Assembly (NCBI GenBank): GCA_027623555.1
Contig: JAQBSZ010000002.1
Span: 62,001 to 126,000 of the forward strand
Direction: 5' to 3'
Length of the DNA stretch: 64,000 nt
DNA from: Pseudomonadota bacterium
GTDB lineage: Bacteria; Pseudomonadota; Gammaproteobacteria; Pseudomonadales; Pseudohongiellaceae
A program made the translations under genes and the position numbers. The first letter of the stretch is position 1, and each line of letters opens with the position of its first letter. The notes beneath the pieces were generated by a model. The model was not told the origin of the DNA, did no database searches, and saw nothing but the letters and a program-made list of their open reading frames with translations. Below, one piece after another: positions 8,388-17,931 of this stretch.

Positions 8388-9146
8388 TCAGAAAAGGAAT
8401 CCGGCAATCACCGCACAGAGCGTCATCAGAAACAGAAACCATTTAAGACTGTTCGGTGCTGCCCGTACGGCAATTTTCACTGCTAAGTGGGCACCCGCCA
8501 TCGACCCTGCGGCTAGAATCAAACCCGGTAGCCACCAGATCTGATCGAAGGCAATAAATACCACCACCGCAACCGAAGTGAACGCGAATGCACAGGTCGT
8601 CTTTAGCGCGTTGGCACGCAGCAGGTCATAGCGAAGTCCTCCTGCCAGAGCGGCCAACAGGATGAACCCGACGCCAGCCATCACGAAGCCACCATAGATG
8701 CCGGCGGCAAACAAGCCCCACCAGGCACCGCGATGTTCGTTTGGCGAGAGGGTTGGTGTGCCTGGCGGCGGAGCGATGATTTCGGGCCTGAGCAGTATTA
8801 CCAGCGACATGCTGAGGATGGTCACCAACAGCACCGGCTTGAGGTAGAGATTTGGCAGCAAAGCCGCCGCTATGGCACCGCAGACCCCGCCAATCAGGGT
8901 TGGGATAAGGATAGGAATTATCGCCGGGCGGTCTAATGATTCATGTTTATCGTATCCGGCAATCCCGACAACTGATTGCAGAAGAATAGCGATCCGGTTG
9001 GTACCGTTGGCAATGTCGGCAGGCAAGCCCAGAATCATCAGGGCAGGTAGAGTCAGGTTAGAACCGCCCCCGGCCACCGTATTGATACCACCGGCCAGGA
9101 ATCCGGTCACGGTGAGGATCAGGATTGAGCTCAGATTTATTTCCAA
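8388..9146 (-). CDS. TauE/SafE family permease
   Basis: A 252-residue integral membrane protein with about eight hydrophobic segments. It begins with the family signature LTVTGFLAGGINTVAGGGSNLTLPALM, and the internal repeat YGGFVMAGVGFILLAAL is also characteristic. The family exports or imports sulfite, sulfonates or other small anions across the inner membrane; the substrate here cannot be told. Translation appears to start at a TTG (9146). It is convergent with the PhoQ-like kinase gene and stands alone. Confidence 0.88.
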   Translation of the reverse strand: MEINLSSILILTVTGFLAGGINTVAGGGSNLTLPALMILGLPADIANGTNRIAILLQSVVGIAGYDKHESLDRPAIIPILIPTLIGGVCGAIAAALLPNLYLKPVLLVTILSMSLVILLRPEIIAPPPGTPTLSPNEHRGAWWGLFAAGIYGGFVMAGVGFILLAALAGGLRYDLLRANALKTTCAFAFTSVAVVVFIAFDQIWWLPGLILAAGSMAGAHLAVKIAVRAAPNSLKWFLFLMTLCAVIAGFLF

Positions 9147-9591
9147 GGGACTTCCGTTGTGAGCACTGTGAATGGCATCGAGGCCACCTGTCTGGGGATT
9201 TCGGCCCGGAAGCGCCTGCCAGCATCTAACCGGCGCAAGCTTAGCAGAATAGGGTGACTAATGACTTTAAATGGGCCTTGCGCACCCACAGCATGCCAAA
9301 TTCAGGAATTGCAGCGGTCACTGCTTATCGGCACGTTGGGAAACTCCAGCCGGATGTGAAATCTGTCACAGTACTCTTAAATAAGTCGCTGAATTTACTG
9401 ATTCTTTTAGCTGATTCACAGTCTTTTCTGGGCCATCGGATAAGGTGAGCAGCACTGGTTTGACCGGTGGCTATTGAATTAACGGCACCGGAACCGACAA
9501 AGTAAGCAGGGATTAGAGATTACGGGCATCAGAGGGGGTCTTGAAGCAAGGATTCAACTCTGTATATAGTATTCAAAACGCTAAGAAGAGT
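9147..9591. other. Intergenic region upstream of the pilus operon
   Basis: About 445 bases between the TauE/SafE gene and fimT. I see no supported gene; the 64-codon ORF at 9254-9448 lacks a ribosome-binding site and family features. Promoters for both flanking genes should be here, but no clear sigma-54 (GG-N10-GC) or sigma-70 pair stands out. An imperfect CCGGTG/CACCGG inverted repeat lies at 9464-9491. Confidence 0.45.
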
Positions 9592-10152
9592 ATGGAAATG
9601 GATCGGGTAGATTCTAAAATAGGCAATAAAATCAAAGGCTTTACCCTGATTGAGCTGCTTATCGTGGTTGCTATCATGGGCATCCTGATCGCCCTGTCCA
9701 TGCCTGGATTTCAGGACACCATTGAATCAGCCAACACCAATTCGCAGGTCAAGGTTATGTTGACTACACTAAACCTGGCCCGCAGCGAGGCAATCAAGCG
9801 CGGTACCAATATTCTCATCTGTGCCAGCGATGACGGTGCGGATTGCAGTGCAGGCACCTGGTCAGACGGTTGGCTGGTATTCGAAGACGTCAATGGCGAT
9901 GCCGATGGCGATGCGGGGTCAGTCGACGTGGGAGATAACCTGATCCGGGTATTCGATTCTGTCGGGGCCACCAGTACCATGACATTTACAGTAGATCTGT
10001 TTTCCTATAACAACCTGGGTTTCAGTGCGACCGGTGGTACCCAGACTTTTTTATTATGCCCAGCCAGCAATAATGCGGCTAACGCGCGCTCGGTAGTGAT
10101 CGGGCCATCTGGCCGTGGGCGCCGCGTTGAGGATGGTCTGGTATGTCCATGA
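9592..10152 (+). CDS. fimT: Type IV pilus minor pilin FimT/GspH-like
   Basis: A type IV pseudopilin with a short leader ending KIKG, cleaved by prepilin peptidase before FTLIELLIVVAIMG, then a GspH/FimT globular domain with one Cys pair (ICASDDGADC). It is the first gene of the minor pilin operon and overlaps pilV by a few bases. The track starts at a TTG at 9541; I prefer the ATG at 9592 preceded by AAGAAGAG, giving a normal leader, and the ATG at 9598 is also possible. Minor pilins prime pilus assembly at the inner-membrane platform. Confidence 0.86.
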   Translation: MEMDRVDSKIGNKIKGFTLIELLIVVAIMGILIALSMPGFQDTIESANTNSQVKVMLTTLNLARSEAIKRGTNILICASDDGADCSAGTWSDGWLVFEDVNGDADGDAGSVDVGDNLIRVFDSVGATSTMTFTVDLFSYNNLGFSATGGTQTFLLCPASNNAANARSVVIGPSGRGRRVEDGLVCP

Positions 10153-10664
10153 TGAGATCAAATAATCGCAAGGGGCTCCACCTGCAATTCGGCTCCTCCC
10201 TCATCGAAGTGCTGGTTTCCCTGCTGATACTCTCGGGTGGCTTGCTCGGAATCGCCGGTGTGCAATCGGTGAGTCTGCGCAACAACCAGGCTGCTTATTA
10301 TCGAACCCAGGCCACCATGTTCAGTGCCGACATGATTGAGCGCATGCGTGGCAACAAGGCCGGGGTAAATCTCGCCGCTTATGACGATGTGGCTGGTGGG
10401 GCCACCGCTGCCTGTTTTACCGTGGCAGGCTGTACTCCGGCGCAAATGGCGGCACAGGATGTGCTTGCCTGGTCAGCCCAGGTTACCGCCGCCTTGCCCG
10501 GTGGCGATTCGGTAGTGTGTATCGATTCGACCGGCAATGACGGTACGGCTCTCGCGCAGGCCTGTGATGGACTCGGCAATATCTATGCGATCAAGATCTG
10601 GTGGGACGACGATCGGGACGGTGTGGCCGAGATGCGCTATGTCACTACCTGGCAACCCCTGTAA
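10143..10664 (+). CDS. pilV: Type IV pilus modification/minor pilin PilV
   Basis: A 173-residue pilin-like protein. The hydrophobic N-terminal helix (GSSLIEVLVSLLILSGGLLGIAGVQ) and the following LRNNQAAYYRTQATMFSADMIERMRGN are the PilV signature. The prepilin cleavage region is FGSSLIEV, lacking the usual Phe at +1, which is common in PilV. The start at 10143 overlaps the fimT stop, with GAGG 10 nt upstream. It acts with PilW, PilX and PilE in the tip or priming complex. Confidence 0.9.
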   Translation: MSMMRSNNRKGLHLQFGSSLIEVLVSLLILSGGLLGIAGVQSVSLRNNQAAYYRTQATMFSADMIERMRGNKAGVNLAAYDDVAGGATAACFTVAGCTPAQMAAQDVLAWSAQVTAALPGGDSVVCIDSTGNDGTALAQACDGLGNIYAIKIWWDDDRDGVAEMRYVTTWQPL

Positions 10665-10677
10665 CGGGCTGGAAGAA

Positions 10678-11847
10678 ATGCGAACTGCAATGAAAACCTT
10701 GAATCCAAAACACAGCGTCGGTCTCAGCCTGATTGAGTTATTGATTGCCATGGTACTCGGCCTGACCCTGGCATCGGGCGTGCTGCAGATTTATGCCAGC
10801 AGTTCGGCGACCGAGCGCAGCCAGGACGCCCGACTGCGCATGCAGGAGGGTGGCCGTTTTGCGCTGAATTTCCTGGGCAACGAGATTCGCATGGCGGGCT
10901 ACCTGGGTTGCCTGGGATCGATGCAGGGCTCGGGTGCCAACAACACTTTAAATGCACCTCCCAACACGCTGCAACCGGGCACCGGCATCCAGGGCTGGGA
11001 AGCGGCCGGGACCAATCCGGGCGTGGTTAACAACAGCGCCAATGATGTGGCCACTGTAGCCTCTACCACGGCAGAGTGGACCACTGGCGGGGTTGGTTTC
11101 AATATTCCAACCGTGCAGGCGGTCCCAAATTCAGACATCCTGCGCCTGTGGGGCGGTGCCGGCGACGCCGGCGCGGTAATTTCCATCGATAACACCGGTG
11201 GCGATCCGATTGTTGCGGCGGAGGCGGCCATCGGTATTGCCGTTAATGATTTCCTCATTATCAGCGATTGCGAACAGGTCGATTTCGTCCAGGCCTGTGC
11301 AGTGGCTCCTACCGGTGGTGGTGCATCGACGGTAGATATCACCCTGTCCACTGCCTGCAATCCAGGTAATCTCGCCACCGCCTTCGTGACTTCGGTGGCC
11401 CCGGCAGGATCGCCGGCTGAGGTAATTCGTCTGGAAGGCGTGCTTTACTATGTCGGTAAGCGCGACGATACCGCCACCAATCCCCCCTCTTTATACCGTG
11501 CAGTTCTGGATACCGACGGCACCCTTGCGGCACCGGAAGAGATTATCGAAGGTGTCGAGAGTATGCAGTTACTCTACGGCGTCAACGTCGATCAGGATGT
11601 GCGGGCAACGGTAGATGCCTATCTGCCGGCCGACCTGGTGACGAACTGGGATGAGGTGATCTCCGTAAGGGTCAGCTTGTTGATGCAGTCCATCGAAGAT
11701 GGCACCACATCCGAGCCCCAGGCCTATACCTTTGATGGAGTAACCTACAGTGCGGCAGGGGGCGGAGGCAGCCTACCGCAGGATCGGCGCGCTCGCCGGA
11801 TCTTTACCAGCACCATCAGTCTGCGTAACCGTGCGTTGGGTACGTGA
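10678..11847 (+). CDS. pilW: Type IV pilus minor pilin PilW
   Basis: About 389 residues. The N-terminal segment SVGLSLIELLIAMVLGLTLASGVLQIYASS followed by RLRMQEGGRFALNFLGNEIRMAGYLGC is diagnostic of PilW, and the C-terminal part contains EGVESMQLLYGVN, also typical. The track start (10537) lies inside pilV; the ATG at 10678 after GGAAGA, or the ATG at 10690, gives the proper leader. It begins 13 nt behind pilV in the same operon. Cys pairs in the globular domain (SDCEQVDFVQAC) probably form disulfides. Confidence 0.9.
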   Translation: MRTAMKTLNPKHSVGLSLIELLIAMVLGLTLASGVLQIYASSSATERSQDARLRMQEGGRFALNFLGNEIRMAGYLGCLGSMQGSGANNTLNAPPNTLQPGTGIQGWEAAGTNPGVVNNSANDVATVASTTAEWTTGGVGFNIPTVQAVPNSDILRLWGGAGDAGAVISIDNTGGDPIVAAEAAIGIAVNDFLIISDCEQVDFVQACAVAPTGGGASTVDITLSTACNPGNLATAFVTSVAPAGSPAEVIRLEGVLYYVGKRDDTATNPPSLYRAVLDTDGTLAAPEEIIEGVESMQLLYGVNVDQDVRATVDAYLPADLVTNWDEVISVRVSLLMQSIEDGTTSEPQAYTFDGVTYSAAGGGGSLPQDRRARRIFTSTISLRNRALGT

Positions 11848-11923
11848 TGGAGTTAACACTGGAGTATAGTGAGATTAGATGCAGGTCACGGAAATAGATG
11901 GGATTAAGAGTAGATTGATCATT

Positions 11924-12496
11924 ATGAACAAATTGAGCGACAGGTCCAGATATACCGGCATGCGGCAGCAACAGGGTGCGGTGCTGGTGTTCTGTCTGGT
12001 TTTTCTGGCAGTGTTGACCATGATGGGGGTTTCCGGCATGGAATCCACCACTCTGGAAGAACGCATGTCCGGCAATATGCGGGATCACGAGTTGGCCTTC
12101 AATGCCGCCGAATCCGCCCTGCAGGTCGGAGAAGCCTGGTTGATTCTGCAGAATACTCTGCCAATTACCAGTACTGATGGCAGTACCGCCGTATGGGCTG
12201 AAAGTGCCATGGACCCGGATGCCGCGGATGGTCTCTACTGGTGGGATCACGCCAATATCAACGCCGCCTGGTGGAACGCCAACGCAGATTCTATCGCTAA
12301 CGTAGCCCAGGTAGCGGCACAACCGGCGTATGTTATCGAACAGTACCGCACCGTGGATACCGGGCAGTCAATTGCACTGGGTGGCGGTGAGACTACGGTG
12401 CCGAGAATTTTTCATCGCATTACCGCCCGCGGAGTCGGTATCAATACCAACGCCAGGGCGGTTGTGCAGGCGACCTTCGTTCAATCCTATGATTAG
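11924..12496 (+). CDS. pilX: Type IV pilus minor pilin PilX
   Basis: The PilX N-terminus is recognisable: RQQQGAVLVFCLVFLAVLTMMGVSGMESTTLEERMSGN followed by AFNAAESALQVGEAWL. Length is about 190 residues. The ATG at 11924 (MNKLSDRS) gives a leader of about 17 residues; the track start at 11879 would add 15 more. PilX sits between PilW and PilY1 in order, as in Pseudomonas. Its stop codon is inside a 9-bp hairpin that precedes pilY1. Confidence 0.88.
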   Translation: MNKLSDRSRYTGMRQQQGAVLVFCLVFLAVLTMMGVSGMESTTLEERMSGNMRDHELAFNAAESALQVGEAWLILQNTLPITSTDGSTAVWAESAMDPDAADGLYWWDHANINAAWWNANADSIANVAQVAAQPAYVIEQYRTVDTGQSIALGGGETTVPRIFHRITARGVGINTNARAVVQATFVQSYD

Positions 12497-12516
12497 GGAA
12501 GCTTTGCGCTTCCCTA
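12494..12516 (+). other. Perfect hairpin between pilX and pilY1
   Basis: TAGGGAAGC (12494-12502), loop TTTGC, then GCTTCCCTA (12508-12516) form a perfect 9-bp inverted repeat. It begins at the pilX stop codon and ends 31 nt before the pilY1 start. No T-run follows, so it is more likely an mRNA-processing or stability element, or a partial attenuator, than a full terminator. Confidence 0.7.
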
Positions 12517-12547
12517 CAATTCCGGTGGTTTAGCCCTGGAGGCAGCG

Positions 12548-15500
12548 ATGAGTTTACGACTACAAATACGTTTCTTTCTATCCTGGCTGGGTTCTGTGTA
12601 CCTGCTGGCACTTGCAACGACCTCACAGGCTGCCGAGATGGCTCTGGCTGATGCTCCGCTGTTCCTGGGTACCCAGATCGATCCCAACGTATTCTTCATG
12701 ATGGACGACTCCGGTTCCATGGACTGGGAAATCCTCACCGTGGACTACCATTACTACAGCGATTACTGGTCTTCGGCCAGCACGGTGGGGGAACTCGACG
12801 ACGGCTACTGGCGCAGTTTTTCCAACACGGGTTCCTGTACGGGGACCCGCAATAATGCTTATCTCTACTCCACCGACACCAACACCGATAATGTCTACAA
12901 CACCTGCTTTTATGCCCAGGTGGATGAACATCCCGAGGCGGTAGAGCGTGACTGGCGGGTGCGCTCGTCTGATATGAACATCATGTATTACAACCCGGCC
13001 GTCATCTATAGTCCCTGGTTCGGATTCTCAGACGCGGTATTTACCACCGCCCGTAGCAATCCCCAGTCGGGCACCAATGGCTATACTATTACTCGCAATC
13101 TCACTGGTTTTACCTATGATGTCTACGTGGATGATCATGGTGCCACGCTTGATGGTGTCGGTGAAGTGGAAGGCCCGAGCACCATCAACGATACCCCGAA
13201 TGGCATGGTGGATTTGTGGGATTCCCATACCACCTACACCGTGAATGCCGCCGATATCTCCGTGGAAGCATTAACTGTGCCCGATGCAGCGACGGTGCAA
13301 GCCTTAGGTGTTAACTGTGATTTGGGCGATGCCCAGGATACACCGCAGTACAACGATTGCTTCGGCACCGCGCGGGTCACCAGCACCATCAGCGGCGCAC
13401 AGCTGGATCCCTGGGGTCGTACCGTCACCCAGGTTAAACAGAATATCGCCAACTGGTATGAGTTCCACCGTCGCCGCTCGTTCGTGTCCAAGAATGCGAT
13501 AACGCTGGTGGTAAATTCCAACGATGATTTTCGTTTCGGCCTCAGCCAGATCAATCGTTATGACCTGGTTTTCGTCGAGGTTCCCGGTGTGCTGATCGAG
13601 GACTACACGGCACACAATGCCGCCCTGTTGCAGGAAATGTATGATTTCGAGTGGGAGAGTAACGGCACTCCGCTGCGTCGCGGTTTGGAACGTGTGGGGC
13701 GGTATTACGATGATTATTACGCGACCTACACCGATCCGATCATTTCCGAATGTCAGCAGAACTACTCTGTGTTGTTTACCGATGGCTATTGGAATGGCAG
13801 CGCGCCGTATACCGCGGCTATCGGGGACGAGGACGGTGATGGCGTCAGCGATACCGTGGCCGATGTGGCGCACTACTTCTATACCGAGGACCTGAGCCCG
13901 CTGGATGACCAGGTGCCGACCACGCCCCTCGATCAGAATGAGAAACAGCACATGGTGTCTTTCACCGTAGCCTTCGGCGTAGAAGGGGACCTGGTTGACA
14001 CTGATGACGACAACTACCCCAATCCGGAGCTGGCCGAAAATGGCGCCTGGACCACTGGTGCGGTCGACCGGAATCCGGAATTTATCGATGACCTGTGGCA
14101 TGCCGCCTTTAATAGCAAGGGTTACTTCATAGCCGCCAATTCGACTTCCGGAGTTGCCCAGGCAATCGGTGAGGCACTGCTGGAGATTGCCGACCGGGTC
14201 GGCTCGGCGGCCTCGGTGGCCACCAATACCGGCTCCCTGAATGCCGGCAGCAAGTTATTCCAGGCCCGTTTCGACAGTTCCGACTGGAAAGGTCAACTGC
14301 TGGCGTTCCAGATTAACCTGGATGGCTCTATCGAAGGCAATCCAGAGTGGGACGCTGGAACGCGGCTGAACATGCAGAACTATAACACGGGTCGAGAGAT
14401 CATAACCTGGAACCCGAACGTGGACGATCCAGCAGGCGGCGTCGTGGAGGGGGCAGGTATCCCATTCCGCTTTCCGGCGGATTACACCAGTCCCAATGCA
14501 CTAACCGAAATGAGTTCGGCCCAGATTGCTTACCTGTTGACCAGTGCACCCTATAGTATCGCTACCGTGGACGCCGGTGAGATCTCTGCGAACCAGACCT
14601 ATGGCCAGGACATTACCAATTATTTTCGCGGTGATGAGACTAACGAGCTCGTGGGCCAGGGATTTCGACTGCGCAATAGCGTGCTGGGCGACATCGTTAA
14701 CTCCGACCCCAAGTTTGTCGACGTGCCTAACTTCCGTTATCCGAACTTGTTGGAACCGAAATCTTACAATGATTTTATTACCGACAACGCCAGCCGCCAG
14801 GGAGTGGTCTATGTCGGCGCGAACGATGGCATGCTGCATGCCTTTAATGATGACACTGGCGATGAGATGCTCGCCTATGTTCCCAATACCGTGTATCAGA
14901 ATTTTGATGAACTGGCAGATGGCGACTATGAGCATCGCTACTTTGTCGATGGTGGAGCCAATATAATCGATGTCTTCCTGCCCAACATGGATGATCCGGC
15001 GAGCGCAGTCGATGGCCTGTGGCGGACCGTAATTTCTGGCGGTCTGGCTGGAGGCGGCCAGGGAGTCTACGCCCTTGATATCACCGACCCGACTGTCTTC
15101 GATGAAGGCAGTGCAGACGATATCATCCTGTGGGAATTCGATGATACTGACGATGCCGACCTCGGCTACACCTACGGCAAGGTACAGATGGCCAAGATGA
15201 ATGATGGCACCTGGGCTGCGGTGTTCGGTAACGGCTATAACAATACCGAGGCCGATGGCAATGCCAGCACGACCGGACATGCAGTACTGTACATAGTGGA
15301 CATCGAAACCGGCAACGTACTGAAGAAACTCGATACTGAAGCGGGATCGGTAGCCACACCCAACGGTTTGGCGACCCCGCTTCTGATTGATGCGGATGGA
15401 AATTTCACCGCCGATTATATCTATGCTGGCGACATGCAGGGCAATATGTGGAAGTTTGATGTGTCCGATCCCAGTTCGGCCAACTGGGACTCTGCCTGGT

Positions 15501-16279
15501 CTTCTGGAGGCTCTCCGGCGCCGCTGTATACAACCACCGCGAATCAACCGATTACCTCTCAACCCCAGGCCTCATTCCATCCGGATAATCGGGCAGGATT
15601 CATGATCTATTTCGGAACCGGGCAGTATCTTGAAATCAACGATAATGTAGGATCTGGACAGACAACTCAGACGTTCTATGGAATCTGGGACAAGGATACC
15701 GCAACGGTGCCGAGTATTTCCAAGGCTTCCTTGCTGCAACAGACTATTGACAACCAATATGATCAGGCCTTCGATACCGATGATGACGGTGTCGATGATG
15801 AGACTTTTACGCTGCGAGATGTTTCCAATAACATTATCAATTGGGACACCCATAATGGTTTCTATCTGGACCTGATACCGGTAGAAATCGAGGGAGCGGG
15901 TAATGGGGACAACTTTGGTGAACGACAGACCAGTAATGCCATTGTGCGTAACGGTCGGATAATCTTCACTACCCTGGTTCCATCAACCGTCGAATGCGAA
16001 TTCGGTGGCACCAGTTTCTTGATGGAACTGGACTTCAGAGACGGTAGCGCGCTCGAATTTCCTGCCTTCGACCTGAATGGTGATGGCGAATATGATGCCG
16101 ACGATACCAGTGCCTCAGGCAGGGCATCCGATGTGGGTATCATGCCGACGGTCAGTATCCTGGCCGATGACGCGCAGGACGTGGCATTCGGTTCTGGTGC
16201 CAGTGGCGACATCGATGTTATCCAACTCAGTGTTGGAGACCAGGCCTATGGAAGGCAGTCATGGCGACAGCTCGAATAG
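12548..16279 (+). CDS. pilY1: Type IV pilus tip-associated adhesin/assembly protein PilY1
   Basis: The 1243-residue exported protein has a signal peptide (to TSQAA). The N-terminal half resembles a von Willebrand A fold, with the metal-site DDSGSM near residue 53 and the strand SVLFTDGYWNG. The C-terminal half is the PilY1 beta-propeller (QGVVYVGANDGMLHAFND, ISGGLAGGGQGVYALDITDP, YAGDMQGNMWKFDV). Acidic loops DTDDDGVDDE and DLNGDGEYDADD look like calcium sites. PilY1 promotes pilus extension and surface sensing at the pilus tip. It is preceded by the minor pilins and followed 29 nt later by a small exported protein. Confidence 0.95.
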   Translation: MSLRLQIRFFLSWLGSVYLLALATTSQAAEMALADAPLFLGTQIDPNVFFMMDDSGSMDWEILTVDYHYYSDYWSSASTVGELDDGYWRSFSNTGSCTGTRNNAYLYSTDTNTDNVYNTCFYAQVDEHPEAVERDWRVRSSDMNIMYYNPAVIYSPWFGFSDAVFTTARSNPQSGTNGYTITRNLTGFTYDVYVDDHGATLDGVGEVEGPSTINDTPNGMVDLWDSHTTYTVNAADISVEALTVPDAATVQALGVNCDLGDAQDTPQYNDCFGTARVTSTISGAQLDPWGRTVTQVKQNIANWYEFHRRRSFVSKNAITLVVNSNDDFRFGLSQINRYDLVFVEVPGVLIEDYTAHNAALLQEMYDFEWESNGTPLRRGLERVGRYYDDYYATYTDPIISECQQNYSVLFTDGYWNGSAPYTAAIGDEDGDGVSDTVADVAHYFYTEDLSPLDDQVPTTPLDQNEKQHMVSFTVAFGVEGDLVDTDDDNYPNPELAENGAWTTGAVDRNPEFIDDLWHAAFNSKGYFIAANSTSGVAQAIGEALLEIADRVGSAASVATNTGSLNAGSKLFQARFDSSDWKGQLLAFQINLDGSIEGNPEWDAGTRLNMQNYNTGREIITWNPNVDDPAGGVVEGAGIPFRFPADYTSPNALTEMSSAQIAYLLTSAPYSIATVDAGEISANQTYGQDITNYFRGDETNELVGQGFRLRNSVLGDIVNSDPKFVDVPNFRYPNLLEPKSYNDFITDNASRQGVVYVGANDGMLHAFNDDTGDEMLAYVPNTVYQNFDELADGDYEHRYFVDGGANIIDVFLPNMDDPASAVDGLWRTVISGGLAGGGQGVYALDITDPTVFDEGSADDIILWEFDDTDDADLGYTYGKVQMAKMNDGTWAAVFGNGYNNTEADGNASTTGHAVLYIVDIETGNVLKKLDTEAGSVATPNGLATPLLIDADGNFTADYIYAGDMQGNMWKFDVSDPSSANWDSAWSSGGSPAPLYTTTANQPITSQPQASFHPDNRAGFMIYFGTGQYLEINDNVGSGQTTQTFYGIWDKDTATVPSISKASLLQQTIDNQYDQAFDTDDDGVDDETFTLRDVSNNIINWDTHNGFYLDLIPVEIEGAGNGDNFGERQTSNAIVRNGRIIFTTLVPSTVECEFGGTSFLMELDFRDGSALEFPAFDLNGDGEYDADDTSASGRASDVGIMPTVSILADDAQDVAFGSGASGDIDVIQLSVGDQAYGRQSWRQLE

Positions 16280-16307
16280 TGGTCAATTTGTCCTCGAGGA
16301 TGCAATT

Positions 16308-16658
16308 ATGAAAATCCGCTTGCTTGTTAAACTAGTCTTGCTGCCTGGTCTGAAATTGTACGTTGCATTGGCCTTGCTGAGCGTACCGCTGGCTGCCAGT
16401 GCCCAGGGCATATTGGCGGCTCCTCAGACTGGAACCGTGCAGGTACTGCGTCAGGATGATGGCTATCTGACTATTTCGGGGCGTGAATTCGCCTTCGATA
16501 ACGAAGTCGCCGAGGTGTACCTTAATGATGAACGGGTTGGTGCCGAAGTGCTCGATGAAGGCATGGTTGTGCGTTTTACTATCAATCGCGCTGGCGCCCT
16601 TGTGCGCCTGGAGATACTCGGTCCCATAGACAAGATTCGGGTTCTGGAGGAGAATTAG
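16308..16658 (+). CDS. Small exported protein in the PilY2 position of the pilus operon
   Basis: A 116-residue protein with a signal peptide (MKIRLLVK to PLAASAQG) and a compact strand-rich domain: GYLTISGREFAFDNEVAEVYLNDERV. The track start at 16077 lies inside pilY1; the ATG at 16308 has CGAGGA upstream. Its place between pilY1 and pilE and its length match PilY2 of Pseudomonas, but I cannot confirm homology by eye. It is probably periplasmic and part of the pilus assembly operon. Confidence 0.75.
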   Translation: MKIRLLVKLVLLPGLKLYVALALLSVPLAASAQGILAAPQTGTVQVLRQDDGYLTISGREFAFDNEVAEVYLNDERVGAEVLDEGMVVRFTINRAGALVRLEILGPIDKIRVLEEN

Positions 16659-16713
16659 GGCGACTCACCGCCAAGTTAATTCAGGGGATAGCCTGGAGCT
16701 ATCCAGCGCAGCA

Positions 16714-17196
16714 ATGGACCGTCTTATGCCAAAAGTGCAAATAGTACAATCAGTGCAAACAAAGCAGACTATGCAAAGTAAACCGACACAGGGATTTACC
16801 CTGATCGAAATCCTTATCGTAGTCGCAATACTTGGGGTCCTGGCCAGTATTGCCTTGCCGGCTTACCAGAATAGCGTGTTGCGCTCGGGGCGGGCCGAAG
16901 CCAAGGGTGAACTATTGATAGTCGCTTCCGACCAGGAGCGGTTCTTCTCCAGCAACAATGCCTATGTTGTCGATGCCACACCCCTGAATACAACAGACGG
17001 CACCACGCGCACTACTGAAACGGGCCTTTACAGTATTACGATCGCCGCCTGCGGTGCTGGTATTGCTACCTGTTTTACTGCCACTGCCACTCCACAGGGC
17101 AATCAGGTGAATGATGCTTGCACGACCCTTACCATTGACAGTATCGGTGTGCGCGGGGCAACTGGTGACACCGTAGATGAGTGCTGGAATCGTTAA
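16714..17196 (+). CDS. pilE: Type IV pilin/minor pilin PilE
   Basis: A prepilin with the leader ending KPTQG and the canonical FTLIEILIVVAILGVLASIALPAYQNSVLRSGRAEAKGEL. The globular part has the PilE_2 pattern (ASDQERFFSSNNAYV...) and several Cys that can form disulfides, including the C-terminal DECWNR. The leader is long from 16714, so the internal ATG at 16726 or 16771 may be the true start. A 7-bp hairpin (16686-16704) lies just before the 16714 ATG. Its stop overlaps the stop of the convergent fimT-like gene. Confidence 0.88.
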   Translation: MDRLMPKVQIVQSVQTKQTMQSKPTQGFTLIEILIVVAILGVLASIALPAYQNSVLRSGRAEAKGELLIVASDQERFFSSNNAYVVDATPLNTTDGTTRTTETGLYSITIAACGAGIATCFTATATPQGNQVNDACTTLTIDSIGVRGATGDTVDECWNR

Positions 17197-17753
17197 CTAC
17201 AGTCGATTCTTCGACCCCGACTGTCTTCCCTGAATCCGTCTCCATCGCTGTCCATAGCGAAGCGCACCCGCGCCGAGCGATTAATGATTAGTTGTCGAGC
17301 GAATTGCAGCTGGTTTGGACTCGGGCAATAGGTAAAATTTCCATTCTGATAGCGGGTAAACCCCTGGCTGGTAATCTGCAGATATTGTCGATTCTGGAAT
17401 GCTCGCCAACGTAGTGTGCCAGGTAGACCAGCAAAGGTAAGATGTCGCAATATCCTGTCTTGATGGTTGATCACTCGATCACCATTGCTATCGGTAAAGA
17501 TCAATATCCCCTCCTGCCAATTACCGCCACACTCAGTCCCATCTGATGAACGGCACAGGGTAACCAGGCTGCCTGTTGTTATGGCGGATACGCGCGCGAA
17601 TTCAATGCCCTGCGCCAAGCGCTTGATGGTGGTGTCGCTACGCTTGTTCTCAAGCATAGCGCTGAAATCAGGCAAGGAAACACTGGCCAACAATGCCATC
17701 ACGAACATTACAATCAACAGTTCGATCAGCGTAAATCCGCGATAGCGATGCAT
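17193..17753 (-). CDS. Second FimT/GspH-like type IV pseudopilin
   Basis: The prepilin peptidase site is RYRG-FTLIELLIVMFVMALLASVSLPDF, followed by a GspH/FimT domain with LCRSSDGTECGGNWQEGILIFTDSNGD. That domain organisation mirrors the first fimT in this window at modest identity. The start at 17753 is preferred over the track start at 17768, because the bases between them (GGAGGTGGAG) form a strong ribosome-binding site for the ATG at 17753. It is encoded opposite to the pil operon, its stop overlapping the pilE stop, and upstream lies the pilR/pilS pair on the same strand. Confidence 0.85.
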   Translation of the reverse strand: MHRYRGFTLIELLIVMFVMALLASVSLPDFSAMLENKRSDTTIKRLAQGIEFARVSAITTGSLVTLCRSSDGTECGGNWQEGILIFTDSNGDRVINHQDRILRHLTFAGLPGTLRWRAFQNRQYLQITSQGFTRYQNGNFTYCPSPNQLQFARQLIINRSARVRFAMDSDGDGFREDSRGRRIDCS

Positions 17754-17931
17754 CTTCTCCACCTCCATGTGGCAAGCAAGAAACTCGAAGGCACCCTGAC
17801 AGCTTAAGTGTAGGCGAATAGCTGGGCGATGGTGAATTCAAGCGGGAAATGAGCTATTCCCGGAGCATCAGAGGGGGAAGTGGAGTGCCCTGGCCAGTTC
17901 AGCGTTGCCAGAGTTTAGCTGTGCCAGTAGG

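Noticed and set aside
14501-15562. 353-codon minus-strand ORF inside pilY1
   Set aside because: It is an antisense shadow of a long, clearly coding pilY1; its composition follows from the opposite strand.
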